A stretch of DNA of 64,000 nt, from assembly GCF_001623875.1 (NCBI RefSeq), contig NZ_LWAE01000003.1, forward strand, positions 248,001-312,000, in the 5' to 3' direction. Below, piece by piece: positions 17,436-26,767 of the stretch; the stretch's first letter is position 1; the number at the start of each line of letters is the position of its first letter. Origin of the DNA: Clostridium magnum DSM 2767. GTDB lineage: Bacteria; Bacillota; Clostridia; Clostridiales; Clostridiaceae. The notes beneath the pieces were generated by a model. It worked only from the letters and a program-made list of their open reading frames with translations, had not been told where the DNA came from and made no database searches. A program made the position numbers and the translations under genes.

Positions 17436-18195
17436 TTACTCCACCTCCAGTGGCAATAACCGTAAGTGTGTTTGAGATTTTTTCAAACATCTCCTCATTG
17501 GACATTGAACCTCTATAAAGCTGGTGGAATATCTCTCCATCCTTAATAAAAAGCACTCTTCCTGCGCGGCTTGCTGCCTTAGTACTATGGGTAACCATAA
17601 GAATCGTTTGCCCATCCTTATTAATTTCCGAAAACAGTTTTAAAAGTTGATCTGTGGCTTTGGAATCAAGTGCTCCTGTTGGCTCATCAGCTAAAATAAG
17701 CTGCGGTGCCGTAATCAATGCTCTGGCAACAGCCGCCCTTTGCTTTTGCCCACCGGATACCTCATAAGGAAACTTTGTCAATATATCTTGTATACCTAAC
17801 TTCCCGGTAATAGGTATTAATCTCTTTTCCATCTCCTCATAGGACTTTCTAGATAAAACAAGAGGTAAAAATATATTATCCTTTAGAGAGAACGTATCAA
17901 GCAAATTGAAATCTTGAAATACAAAACCCAAATTGTCTCTGCGAAATGCAGTAATTTCACTTTCTTTCATTGCTACAATATTCTCACCTTGCAGTAAAAC
18001 CTCACCACTGGTGGGTTTATCTAAAGATGCCAGGATATTAAGTAGTGTGGTTTTCCCTGAACCCGATTCTCCCATAATGGCTACATACTCACCTTTTTCC
18101 ACTGAAAATGTTACATTACTTAATGCTTGAACTTGATTTCCACCAAATCTTGTTGCATATATTTTTTTCAAATTATTCACTTCTAGTAATTTCAT
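17428..18195 (-). CDS. BceA-type ABC transporter ATP-binding protein, second module
   Basis: About 255 residues. Walker A is GESGSGKTTLL, signature VSGGQKQRAAVARA, Walker B LILADEPTGALDS, and the switch is VTHS (Ser instead of the usual Asp after the His). I start it at the ATG at 18195 preceded by GAGGAGGAAAAA; a longer frame to 18261 crosses the promoter. A TATAAT lies at about 18232-18237, and a perfect BceR-type box is 96 bp upstream of the start. Confidence 0.93.
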   Translation of the reverse strand: MKLLEVNNLKKIYATRFGGNQVQALSNVTFSVEKGEYVAIMGESGSGKTTLLNILASLDKPTSGEVLLQGENIVAMKESEITAFRRDNLGFVFQDFNLLDTFSLKDNIFLPLVLSRKSYEEMEKRLIPITGKLGIQDILTKFPYEVSGGQKQRAAVARALITAPQLILADEPTGALDSKATDQLLKLFSEINKDGQTILMVTHSTKAASRAGRVLFIKDGEIFHQLYRGSMSNEEMFEKISNTLTVIATGGGVNE

Positions 18196-18239
18196 GTTTT
18201 TTCCTCCTCGTCTCACTTTGACTATACTATGATTATAAG

Positions 18240-18279
18240 AAAAAAAGAAATGCCTAGCCATAGCTTTGGCTTACATTTC
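18240..18279 (-). terminator. Terminator after the response-regulator remnant
   Basis: On the minus strand GAAATG..AGCC pairs with GGCT..CATTTC and is followed by CTTTTTTTC. It ends transcription from the remnant just ahead of the second BceA promoter. Confidence 0.6.
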
Positions 18280-18290
18280 CTCTTTTAACC

Positions 18291-18304
18291 TTACAACTCT
18301 GTAA
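18291..18304 (-). promoter_or_regulatory. Putative BceR operator upstream of the second BceA gene
   Basis: TTACAACTCTGTAA is a perfect TTACA-N4-TGTAA palindrome, 96 bp from the start codon. The first module has its box at almost the same distance (94 bp). Confidence 0.65.
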
Positions 18305-18312
18305 TATTAGAC

Positions 18313-18477
18313 TCACTCAATCATAGTTTTTATAGAAGAAAGGCTAATGCCAATTTTTGAAAGCTTTTTTCTGAGACTAGTAACATTAACAGTTAAAGTA
18401 TTATCATCTATATAGCTATCACTTTCCCACAATCTTACCATAATAACATCTCGGGAGATTACTTTACCAATATTCTT
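18313..18477 (-). pseudogene. Response-regulator winged-helix remnant
   Basis: The minus strand reads NIGKVISRDVIMVRLWESD, YIDDNTLTVNVTSLRKKLSKIGI and a stop. This is the C-terminal half of an OmpR/BceR-type output domain, collinear with the intact regulator at 7807-8478. The receiver domain and any kinase gene are gone. It lies where the regulator of the second Bce module would be expected. The 115 bp beyond it (to 18594) hold nothing recognisable. Confidence 0.7.
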
Positions 18478-18594
18478 AAATTATGGTCTAACAAAAATTT
18501 TTAATTCAATAAAAGATAAGAATACTGTGATAAAAAAATTCAACCCTACATCAAAATATTACCTAAAATTAATACATAATAAGTATGTTATTTA

Positions 18595-19179
18595 TCACAT
18601 TTCCAATTCTGCCTCTAATTCATCAATTTTCTTTGAAATATTAGTTTGAAAATCCTGATCATGGACAAAGACAAGGTTTGATTTTATAAGAAAAATTGAT
18701 GAACGGACTGCAGATTCTGCCAAAATATAAGCTTGCTTTACATCTGATGCTGATGTTTCACATCCATGTTTATCGACAAACCTTATAATATTAATTAACT
18801 CTACAATATTATTAGCCATACTTAGAGGTATCTCTATAGCTGTTTTAAAATTTTTTTGTAATTCCTCTTGTTTAATTTCTTTTTCAATCTCTGTGTCTGC
18901 CTTCATTAAATAGGAATCTATTACTTTCTTAAAGGCTTTTGTATCATTATCAATATCATTAAGAAAAATCTCTCTATAGGAAGAACATTCCTCAGCTATT
19001 TCTTTCATTTTATCTGAAATATCCTGATATTTAGGTTTTTTTAAGGTAAGGTTAGCAGCCATTTCAGTTAATGCTGCTGCAGAAGCTGCGCTCAAGGCGG
19101 CTATACTTCCTGCTGCTGGAGTTAATGGTTTAGAAGCTATATTCTCTAGGAAAGAATTGATTGATTTATCACTTAGCAT
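18595..19179 (-). CDS. Cyclodeaminase/cyclohydrolase family protein (FTCD_C/FchA-like)
   Basis: 194 residues, all helical, in the family of formiminotetrahydrofolate cyclodeaminase and methenyl-THF cyclohydrolase (FchA). It opens with SINSFLENIASKPLTPAAGSIAALSAA. The folate-binding loop in active members reads PGGGS, whereas here it is PAAGS. The conserved Asp-rich helix (FLNDIDNDTKAFKKV) is kept. The altered glycine loop leaves the catalytic role uncertain. No folate or histidine-degradation genes adjoin. Confidence 0.75.
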   Translation of the reverse strand: MLSDKSINSFLENIASKPLTPAAGSIAALSAASAAALTEMAANLTLKKPKYQDISDKMKEIAEECSSYREIFLNDIDNDTKAFKKVIDSYLMKADTEIEKEIKQEELQKNFKTAIEIPLSMANNIVELINIIRFVDKHGCETSASDVKQAYILAESAVRSSIFLIKSNLVFVHDQDFQTNISKKIDELEAELEM

Positions 19180-19260
19180 TTAATCACCCACTTTTATAAA
19201 CTAACATTAAGAACCAAATATTATATTTTCTAAAACTAGTATACCCATAGAAAAAATTTT

Positions 19261-19297
19261 TTTAAACCACTTTTGCAATTTTTACAAAAGTGGTGAT
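19261..19297. terminator. Hairpin in the 19.2-19.5 kb gap
   Basis: CCACTTTTG / CAAAAGTGG with T-rich flanks on both sides. The 360-bp gap also holds a longer inverted repeat at 19414-19457 and a 30-codon minus-strand frame without start signals, probably a gene remnant. Confidence 0.45.
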
Positions 19298-19413
19298 TTT
19301 CTATTATAGTTATAATGCTGCTAGTCCTGTTTTCTTTGATATCATCTCTTCTGAAAGTATATCCATTAATCCAACCTTTATCGAAAATATTCCAAGCAGC
19401 ATACCTATTTACA

Positions 19414-19457
19414 AAATTACTCTTGTAGTGTAAAATTACACTATAGGAGCAATTTTA
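19414..19457 (+). promoter_or_regulatory. Inverted repeat upstream of the large membrane protein gene
   Basis: AAATTACTCTTGTAGTGTAA and TTACACTATAGGAGCAATTT form a long stem with two mismatched positions. TTGAGTACAATATATAATCT, promoter-like, lies between it and the gene at 19539. It could be a terminator or an operator. Confidence 0.35.
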
Positions 19458-19538
19458 CCCAATAAAGTCATAACGACTTTAAAAGTACGGCATAAAAGTA
19501 TTGAGTACAATATATAATCTTAAAAAGGAGATGATTCT

Positions 19539-22274
19539 ATGGATAATTTGAATGATCATAAAAGAAGAGCTGCAACTTTTAAGTCTGAAGCCCTTAAATT
19601 AAAGCAATTAAATTATATCAATGATGACACCTTTAATACTATTAAGCAGGCATATGATGAATATGACTATGATTATTCTCAGCAATTGATACAGGAGGCC
19701 TCTCATCAATTATCAAATAATATATCACCACAAAAACCTAAACCTGTAGTTTCACCAGAACAAATAAGAGAAAGAAATATATCAATAATTATGATTGTAG
19801 GTGTTATCCTTCTTTTATTGGGAGGGGTAATCTTAGCAACAAGCACCTGGGATATTATGAGCAGCTTAATGAAAACAATACTCATATTTATGGTTTGCTT
19901 CTTATTCTATGGAATAAGTATTGTTTCAGAGAAAGTGCTTAAAATTCATAAAACTGCATATGCATTTTTAAGTTTATCAGCATTGTTTTTACCTATTTCT
20001 ATATTATCCGCTGGTTATTTTGAACTGTTTGGATCATGGCTATCCTTTTATGGCGGCGGTAGATATGTCCTAGGTATACTAGGTAGCATTATTTGTACTG
20101 CCCTATATGCAGCTAATGCTTTCAAACTAAATTCTAAATTATTTATGTGGTTTACTATGGTGGCAGATACAGTAACCATGATGTTTATAGTATTGCAAAT
20201 TAAGAATACTAGGGAAATATTCTTTTTAGGAATGATCTTATATTGTAGTTTATTAATACTTTTATATCATAAAATTAAGGATAATTCTAAATTAAACCTC
20301 TTATCAAAAGAATTAATAAAATATATTCCAATTATCACTTCTTTTTTCACTGTATTACTATTAAAATTAAGTCTTAACTGTACCTTGAATGGTATAAATA
20401 TTATGCTCTCTGCAATAGCGTTTTTATCTTTAATGTTAGTAACTAAGCAAAGGAATTATAGTTATATATTTAGTGCATTGATGGCTTATGGAATGTTTAA
20501 ATTCATACACTTTGATTTTAAATCAATAGAACTTTTACTATTTTCATTAATGGGGTTATTCTTTCTTGCTATGGAAAGGATTTATAGAAAAGATGAATTC
20601 TTAGGCAAATTATTTGGAGTTATAAGCGGAATAGTTGCATTGGCTACTTTTTTTATAATAACAATATTTGCAGCTATGAATTCTTATGAACATGAATATC
20701 TTATACTTTTAATATCATATATGCTACTATTTATAAATATGTCTTATGTATCTTATTCAATAAAGAGTAAAATTTTAAGTTATGCCGCATCACTATTCTT
20801 AATGGTGGCAGGATATTATTCATATTTACTTATTAATACGTTATATCCGATATATAAGATCCTTAGAGATCATTCAAATATGTTTGGAATCTATATGTTT
20901 ATACTATCAGCAATAATATTCTTTTTCTTATATTACAAAAATAATTACAAATATACTCTACACTTAAAAACAAGCAGTATGGCAACTTCATTGGTAATGA
21001 TGTATATATGTATGGCATCAGCAGGGATTGGCAATAGGCCTATAAAATTAGGATTAGAAGCAATTATTTTAAGCTTGTTATTATTCCTATCACTGAAAAG
21101 GATGAAAGAGGAATTTGAGATAAAAACCTTCTTATATTTAATTTTATTTAATATTACCCTTATTGTGAGTTCCTTAGTTTCTTTCAATACCCATATTATA
21201 ATTGGTTCAAAAAATATTATAGTTTTAACTTCATATATTATCTTTATTATATGGTTTTTATCAAAAGGAATCTGGAAAGATAGAATTTCTTATTACTTCG
21301 TAATTTTTGGAGTTTGCAGTCAATATCAATTCAGCTTTATTTACCCTTTTGGAACTACTGAATTATTAAAACTAGTAATTCTTGCGGTAACAGTATTATA
21401 TGTTATTCACAAAAGAAGTTTGTCTATGTTTAATCTTATCCCGCTAGCATCCTTAATATATGCTATTAATAAATTTACTGATGGATTAACAATTCCAAAT
21501 TATAAGATTATTACAATGCTGATCCTAGCAGCAGTATTAATTATATTTAAGTTCGTTGGTGAAATGCTATCCAAGGATTTATATATTATAAAAAATCAAA
21601 AGGTTACGTTTATTGATTTCTACTTCTCTGCTGCATTGTTTATGTATCCTATTATGTGGGAAAACTCTTATAACATGAGTTTAATATATAGACTTATTCC
21701 TGGATTACTACTTGTATACTTATTAAGTTCACAAGTAAAAAGAGTATCTGATAATTTAATTAAAAATATTATTCTCTCATTATCTATAGTATCTTCACTA
21801 ATACCATACTATCTACTAATAGGAGAATATATGACCCATAGTTCTTTTTATTATTGTATAGCCTCTTACTTGCCATGGGTGCTTCTAGCAGAATTTATTA
21901 TAAATAATGCATGGAAGAATGATAAAAAAATAGCCTACAAGGTTCAATGGCTTATATTAGGATTTGTTTCATTGAGATTATTAATCGCTGTGAATTCAAC
22001 CTACACTGCTATTATACTTGGAATACTTTCTGTACTATCTATTATTGTTGGTATGCAATATAGAATAAGATGCTACTTCTTTGTAGGAATAGCAACCTTA
22101 GCATTTAATATACTGATTCAAACTAAACCATTTTGGGGAAGTTTACCTTGGTGGGCTTATTTAATAATATCTGGTTTTATATTAATAGGATTAGCAAGTT
22201 TTAATGAATGGCAAAAGAAAAATGAAAAGAAATTACTCAAAGATAAATTAGATAAATTTAAAGATTGGTTATAA
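19539..22274 (+). CDS. Large polytopic membrane protein (DUF2157-like N-terminus)
   Basis: 911 residues. The first ~80 are soluble and charged (two short helices and an HQLSNNISPQKPKP linker). At least 20 hydrophobic segments follow to residue ~890, and the protein ends in a lysine-rich tail. The sequence around the first helix (IIMIVGVILLLLGGVILATSTWDIM) resembles DUF2157 membrane proteins. No catalytic motif, ATPase or glycosyltransferase signature is visible. Such giant multi-span proteins are common and uncharacterised in clostridia. AAAGGAGATG precedes the ATG, and a terminator follows. Confidence 0.7.
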   Translation: MDNLNDHKRRAATFKSEALKLKQLNYINDDTFNTIKQAYDEYDYDYSQQLIQEASHQLSNNISPQKPKPVVSPEQIRERNISIIMIVGVILLLLGGVILATSTWDIMSSLMKTILIFMVCFLFYGISIVSEKVLKIHKTAYAFLSLSALFLPISILSAGYFELFGSWLSFYGGGRYVLGILGSIICTALYAANAFKLNSKLFMWFTMVADTVTMMFIVLQIKNTREIFFLGMILYCSLLILLYHKIKDNSKLNLLSKELIKYIPIITSFFTVLLLKLSLNCTLNGINIMLSAIAFLSLMLVTKQRNYSYIFSALMAYGMFKFIHFDFKSIELLLFSLMGLFFLAMERIYRKDEFLGKLFGVISGIVALATFFIITIFAAMNSYEHEYLILLISYMLLFINMSYVSYSIKSKILSYAASLFLMVAGYYSYLLINTLYPIYKILRDHSNMFGIYMFILSAIIFFFLYYKNNYKYTLHLKTSSMATSLVMMYICMASAGIGNRPIKLGLEAIILSLLLFLSLKRMKEEFEIKTFLYLILFNITLIVSSLVSFNTHIIIGSKNIIVLTSYIIFIIWFLSKGIWKDRISYYFVIFGVCSQYQFSFIYPFGTTELLKLVILAVTVLYVIHKRSLSMFNLIPLASLIYAINKFTDGLTIPNYKIITMLILAAVLIIFKFVGEMLSKDLYIIKNQKVTFIDFYFSAALFMYPIMWENSYNMSLIYRLIPGLLLVYLLSSQVKRVSDNLIKNIILSLSIVSSLIPYYLLIGEYMTHSSFYYCIASYLPWVLLAEFIINNAWKNDKKIAYKVQWLILGFVSLRLLIAVNSTYTAIILGILSVLSIIVGMQYRIRCYFFVGIATLAFNILIQTKPFWGSLPWWAYLIISGFILIGLASFNEWQKKNEKKLLKDKLDKFKDWL

Positions 22275-22283
22275 AATTTTTCA

Positions 22284-22310
22284 GAAGAAGTAGAAATTCC
22301 TACTTCTTTT
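22284..22310 (+). terminator. Terminator of the large membrane protein gene
   Basis: AGAAGAAGTAG / CTACTTCTTTT with a 6-nt loop, 10 nt past the stop. Confidence 0.75.
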
Positions 22311-22311
22311 G

Positions 22312-22383
22312 TAGCAAGCAGGAACTTTCAGTTCCTGCAATGGGGTCAGACCTCATTGTGAGAGACTTGTCTTGAGCTTGCTA
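22312..22383 (+). other. Cloverleaf-like structured element, unassigned
   Basis: Nested stems in 72 nt: outer TAGCAAGC/GCTTGCTA (8 bp), then AGGAACT/AGTTCCT (7 bp), CAATGGGGT/ACCTCATTG (9 bp with one G-T) and a weak GAGA/TCTT arm. It lacks tRNA consensus bases, so it is not a tRNA gene. It may be a small RNA, or a REP-type repeat of which only one copy is in the window. Confidence 0.4.
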
Positions 22384-22494
22384 TTCATGATAAGAAGGAC
22401 CCTATATAAAGTTAACTTAATTGATTATGCATATATCTTTTAATATAATAAATATAAAAAATATATAAGAAGTAAGAAGAGGTGCAATTAATAT

Positions 22495-23112
22495 ATGGAA
22501 TATAATGTACAATTACTAAGGCAAGAAAATTATAAGCCAACATTTTGGTCTGGAGGCATGGCTACAGAATTGACAACATATCCGTTAAATTCTGATTATG
22601 CCAGTAAAAACTTTTTATGGAGGTTGGGGGTTGCAAAAATCGATATATCAGAATCTACTTTTAGTAGTCTACCAAAAGTTTCGCGTAAATTCATGGTTAT
22701 AGAAGGAAAAATAACTCTCGACCATGAAAATAAGTACAAGAAACTACTTAACGCCTTTGAACAAGACCACTTTATGGGCGATTGGAAAACTAAAACTTAT
22801 GGTAAAGCTTCTGTTTTTAATTTAATGACAAGGGAAAATTATAATGGTGAATTACTTCATCTTAATATCAGCCCTCGCGGACAACTTAAATTCGAATATA
22901 AAACTCCATTAAATAAAGATTTAGCAGCAATTTGTTTTTACACTGTAAATGGTGGATTTAACGCTAATATTAATGATAAGGTTTTTGAAACTGTTAAAAA
23001 TGATTTAATTTTAGTTAACTGTATAAATTCAAGGTATACTCATGAATTTATGCTCTCTAACAATACTTCAGAAATTACTAATATAATAGTAAGCATAATT
23101 TATCGTAATTAG
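22495..23112 (+). CDS. HutD/Ves family protein
   Basis: 205 residues, a bicupin-like fold. Family marks are WSGGMATELTTYP at about residues 18-31, LWRLGVAKIDISESTFSSLP at about 41-60, and MVIEGKITL. HutD/Ves members bind formylglutamate-like ligands or take part in cold response, but the physiological role is not settled. There is no hut operon here. AAGAGGTG precedes the ATG. Confidence 0.82.
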   Translation: MEYNVQLLRQENYKPTFWSGGMATELTTYPLNSDYASKNFLWRLGVAKIDISESTFSSLPKVSRKFMVIEGKITLDHENKYKKLLNAFEQDHFMGDWKTKTYGKASVFNLMTRENYNGELLHLNISPRGQLKFEYKTPLNKDLAAICFYTVNGGFNANINDKVFETVKNDLILVNCINSRYTHEFMLSNNTSEITNIIVSIIYRN

Positions 23113-23165
23113 CTTATCTAACTCTAAATTACTTTTACACTGAATTAGCCCTAGCCTTTATTCCC

Positions 23166-23342
23166 TTAAACTCTATAAATTGCAAACAAAAAAATTACTG
23201 ACGAAAATTCCATGTCAGTAATTTTTTCAATAAAATATTTCTGAATATTATTCTTAGCATTCATTGTAATTGCAATATCTTTCAATAATTCATAATCATC
23301 AATCAATTCTTCAATTTGATTTTTTATCTCTTCTTTATCCAT
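23166..23342 (-). CDS. Small hypothetical ORF (58 residues)
   Basis: The frame begins MDKEEIKNQIEELIDDYELL and looks like an acidic helical peptide, but it has no clear ribosome site. Its 3' half contains a terminator-like inverted repeat (TTACTGAC / GTCAGTAA, 23194-23227). It may be a leftover of a gene cut off by the hairpin. The rest of the 23113-23605 gap holds one copy of the TTATTAGCCT repeat. Confidence 0.25.
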   Translation of the reverse strand: MDKEEIKNQIEELIDDYELLKDIAITMNAKNNIQKYFIEKITDMEFSSVIFLFAIYRV

Positions 23343-23360
23343 GAATACTTTAACTTTATA

Positions 23361-23415
23361 TTATTAGCCTAATTGGTACGGTCACGCTTAATTCAACTAT
23401 ATGAATATTTGGAAA
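23361..23415 (+). repeat. TTATTAGCCT repeat, copy A (most diverged)
   Basis: TTATTAGCCTAATTGG, then a diverged middle, then TTCAACTATATGAATATTTGGAA. It aligns to copies at 26592, 27931 and 32033 in the same orientation. Confidence 0.5.
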
Positions 23416-23605
23416 TTGTACTAGCACAAATCTTTCTTAATCCCTTCAATCTTTTATACATTCTACGTTTCTAATTTTATGAATCCAGAAATGACCTGTG
23501 TTAGAGTGCATTTCAATGATTATTACTTCTATTTGTCATTATCATGGTTATGATTTACATCTCAACTTCATAAGATTTCATGAGAGCAATAAATAGAGTT
23601 ATAAA

Positions 23606-26378
23606 ATGAATCATAATACTATTTTTAATTCTGTTTCTTTAAACAAATGTTTAGAAAAATATGTTATGAACTTAATACCCAAAATCGATGAAAAGCTCCT
23701 ATTAATAAAACAATGGAATGCAGGAATTGAAGATAAAAGCATCTTCTCTTTTACAGAGAAGGAGCTTCAGAGTACATTTTTAAATCATTTCTTTGATAAA
23801 ATATTAGAATATACCAGTCTCCCTTTTAATGGTGAATTTAACTTAATCGCTGAACAATCAACAAAATTCGATGCTAGCAAACCAGATGCAAACCTTGGAT
23901 ATTTTAGCACCAGTGAAAGGGATGTTAGAGTTGTTGTAGAACTTAAAGATGCTAGTTGTAATCTAGATGTAAAACAAAGGAGATTAAACGATAACAGAAC
24001 TCCTATTGAACAAGCTTTTGGGTATGCACCTAAGTATGGTAGCAGCTGCAAATGGGTTATCGTATCTAATTTTATAGAAATTCGTCTGTATCTTGCTTCA
24101 AACATGTTATCTTACGAGAAATTTGATATTAAATCACTAGTTACTCCAAAGGAATTCCTTAAATTTTACTATATTTTAAGCAAAGATAATCTTATTAGTA
24201 AGACATCAGACTCAATAGTAGATCGATTATATTCAATGAGTATTGAAGAAGAAAAAAATATAACGAAGGACTTTTATAGAACTTTTAAAAATATTAGAAT
24301 AAGTTTAATTAGGGACATACTTCAAAGAAATTCTAATATTGATACTACTATTGCAATAGAAAAAGTTCAGAAACTATTAGATAGAATAATATTTATTTGT
24401 TTTTGTAAAGATTCCCCTGATAAATTATTACCACATAATATTTTGCAGAAAGTTTTTAATCCATTTTTAAACTCTCTTTGGGGAAATCTAAAGTTATTAT
24501 TTAATGCAATAGATTTGGGAAACTCTAGTTCAGATATACATAAGTTTAATGGTGGGCTTTTTAAGGAAGATCCTGAACTTGATAACCTCGATATTTCGGA
24601 TTCTGCTTTAAACATGCTCTCACAAATAATCAATTATAACTACTCAAATGAGCTTAATATTGATATTCTTGGTCGAATCTTTGAGCAAAGCATATCTGAT
24701 ATTGAGAATTTGAAAGCGCTCTATAATAACAATGTAGATAAATCAACAATAAATATGCGTAAAAGGGAGGGCATTTACTATACACCTGAATATGTTACAA
24801 GATATATGGTACACCAGGCTATTGGTAAGTGGCTTGATGATAAGAAAGTTGAACTTGGATATTATGACCTTCCTGACTTATCGGAGGCAGATAAAACAAA
24901 AGCTTTTAGTTTACTTAATGGAAATTATAAGTTTCATAAAACTGAAACCGAAAATGATATTATAGTGAAAAAATACAAGAAGCACTTAAACTTTTGGGAA
25001 AAGTACAGATGTACATTATTGAATATCAGAGTAATAGATATAAGCTGTGGGAGCGGCGCCTTCCTAAACCAAGCGTTCACTTATCTTCTTAATGAGGCAT
25101 TGAAAGTTAATGCAGAAATAAATAACCTTAATAATGGCCAAGAAAAATACTTTAATATAGGTAGCGACATTTACCAGGAGCTAGATAAAAACATATTACA
25201 GAACAATATTTTTGGTGTAGATTTAAATAATGAAAGCATTGAAATTACAAGACTATCTTTATGGCTATCAACAGCTAATAAGCAAAAGGTAATTGGGATA
25301 TGTATATTCCATTTATTGAGAAAGGTTTGAAAATATTAAAAACAAATGGTATTATGTGTTACATTGTTCCTAATAAGCTTACTGGGGCAAACTATTCGAA
25401 ACAAATACGAAGTATGCTCTCTCAGTATTCAATTCTTAGTTTTAGAGATTACTCTGAAATTAAGGTATTTGATGATGCTAATGTATATCCAGTGGTATTC
25501 TCGCTCAAAAAAACAAAGCAAAAATTCCAGTTAGTATTCAATTATTTAACAAGCATACCAACAAGTGGTCCGATGTAACTGTAAACAGCAAATTATTTTA
25601 TAGGGATATTAATTGGGACAGATACTTCGTTGAAGAACCTAAAATAATTAAAATCATCGACAAAATGTTAGTACATCACCAATTAGGAAAAATTGCTACT
25701 GTTGCTGAGGCTGCAACAGTCTCAGAAGCGTATGAACTTAAAAAGTATTTATCTGATTTACAAGATCCTTCACTGATAAATAGTAATCATAAAAAATTCG
25801 TTAATACTGGCACTGTAGATCCATATATAAGCTTATGGGGCATTAAACCCACACAATATATAAAGACATCTTATGCATATCCAATAGTACTAGATAATGA
25901 TCTCAAGCAGTTTAGTAGTTTAAGAAGTGAACAAGCTAATTCCGAAAAAATTATTGTAGCTGGAATGAGTAAAAGGCTGGAATGCTATTATGATTCTGGT
26001 AAATATCTTGCAGGAAAATCAACTAGTATTATCTATGAAAGTGATATAAATTTAAAATTTATACTAGCATTATTGAATAGTAGATTAATCTCATTCTTCT
26101 ACAAATATTACTTTAAATCTTCAGCTTTAAATGGAGGGTACTTTAATGTTGGCACAAATCAACTAAAGGAGATACCAATAGCTTTTAATAAATCTGTTGC
26201 TACGTTAATAGTTAACGAAGTAATGGGGCTTAAAAACTTCGGATTTGATACAAATGATTTTAAGTTAGCGCTAAGAAAAATTGATAGGTTAATTTATAAT
26301 TTGTATGAACTAAACCTAGATGAGGTTTATATCGTAGATTCTTCTCTAAATAATAGTCTAAAATCACGAAAAAAATAA
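23606..26378 (+). pseudogene. Type IIG restriction-modification enzyme, inactivated
   Basis: Three pieces read as one Eco57I/BREX-like single-chain restriction-methylase. The first frame (23606-25285) has an N-terminal nuclease-like region, with FTEKELQSTFLNHFFDKIL and VVELKDA resembling a PD-(D/E)xK core, and the methylase domain with GIYYTPEYVTRYMV and SAM motif I DISCGSGAFLNQA. It then jumps from STANKQK straight to DMYIPFIEKGLKIL in another frame (25300-25560). This skips the segment that normally holds the catalytic NPPY motif. A second frame change near 25555 leads to the target-recognition domain (to 26378). The internal deletion plus two frame breaks make methylation and cleavage impossible. 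Confidence 0.85.
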
Positions 26379-26380
26379 TT

Positions 26381-26428
26381 GTAGGGAGCATAGTGTACCT
26401 GATTTACAGAAAACTAGCTATGTTCCCT
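26381..26428 (+). terminator. Hairpin after the type IIG pseudogene
   Basis: GGGAGCATAG / CTATGTTCCC, 10 bp with a long loop, followed by TCTTG. The terminator call is modest. The gap to 26767 otherwise contains repeat copy B. Confidence 0.4.
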
Positions 26429-26590
26429 CTTGATAAGCAGTTCAAAATTATATTTAGAATCTAAGGTACTTAAAATATGTTTCAATGCCATAGCCTATCG
26501 TAATTCAAACATATTTATTATATAATATTTTACTTTCCCGGCACTTTCCAATTGATATAAAAAGGAATTTTTAGGGGTACTCATCTTACA

Positions 26591-26654
26591 ATTATTAGCC
26601 TAACTAGAATTACCACAGTATGTTCAATTATATGAATAATAGGAAGTTGATTTC
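26591..26654 (+). repeat. TTATTAGCCT repeat, copy B
   Basis: Reads ATTATTAGCCTAACTAGAAT, then TGTTCAATTATATGAATAAT, then AGGAAGTTGATTT, matching copies C and D over ~60 nt. Confidence 0.6.
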
Positions 26655-26767
26655 GTTAATTCTTATTTTAAAACCATTCGGTTTGTATAACAATAATCTT
26701 ACCCCCAACGTTCCGACTAATCAATAACACAGATAAATTCTTCAAATATCACAACTGTTCAGAATAT

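Noticed and set aside
22312-22383. tRNA gene
   Set aside because: Cloverleaf-like pairing, but no TTCRANY loop, no D-loop GG pattern and no plausible anticodon loop.
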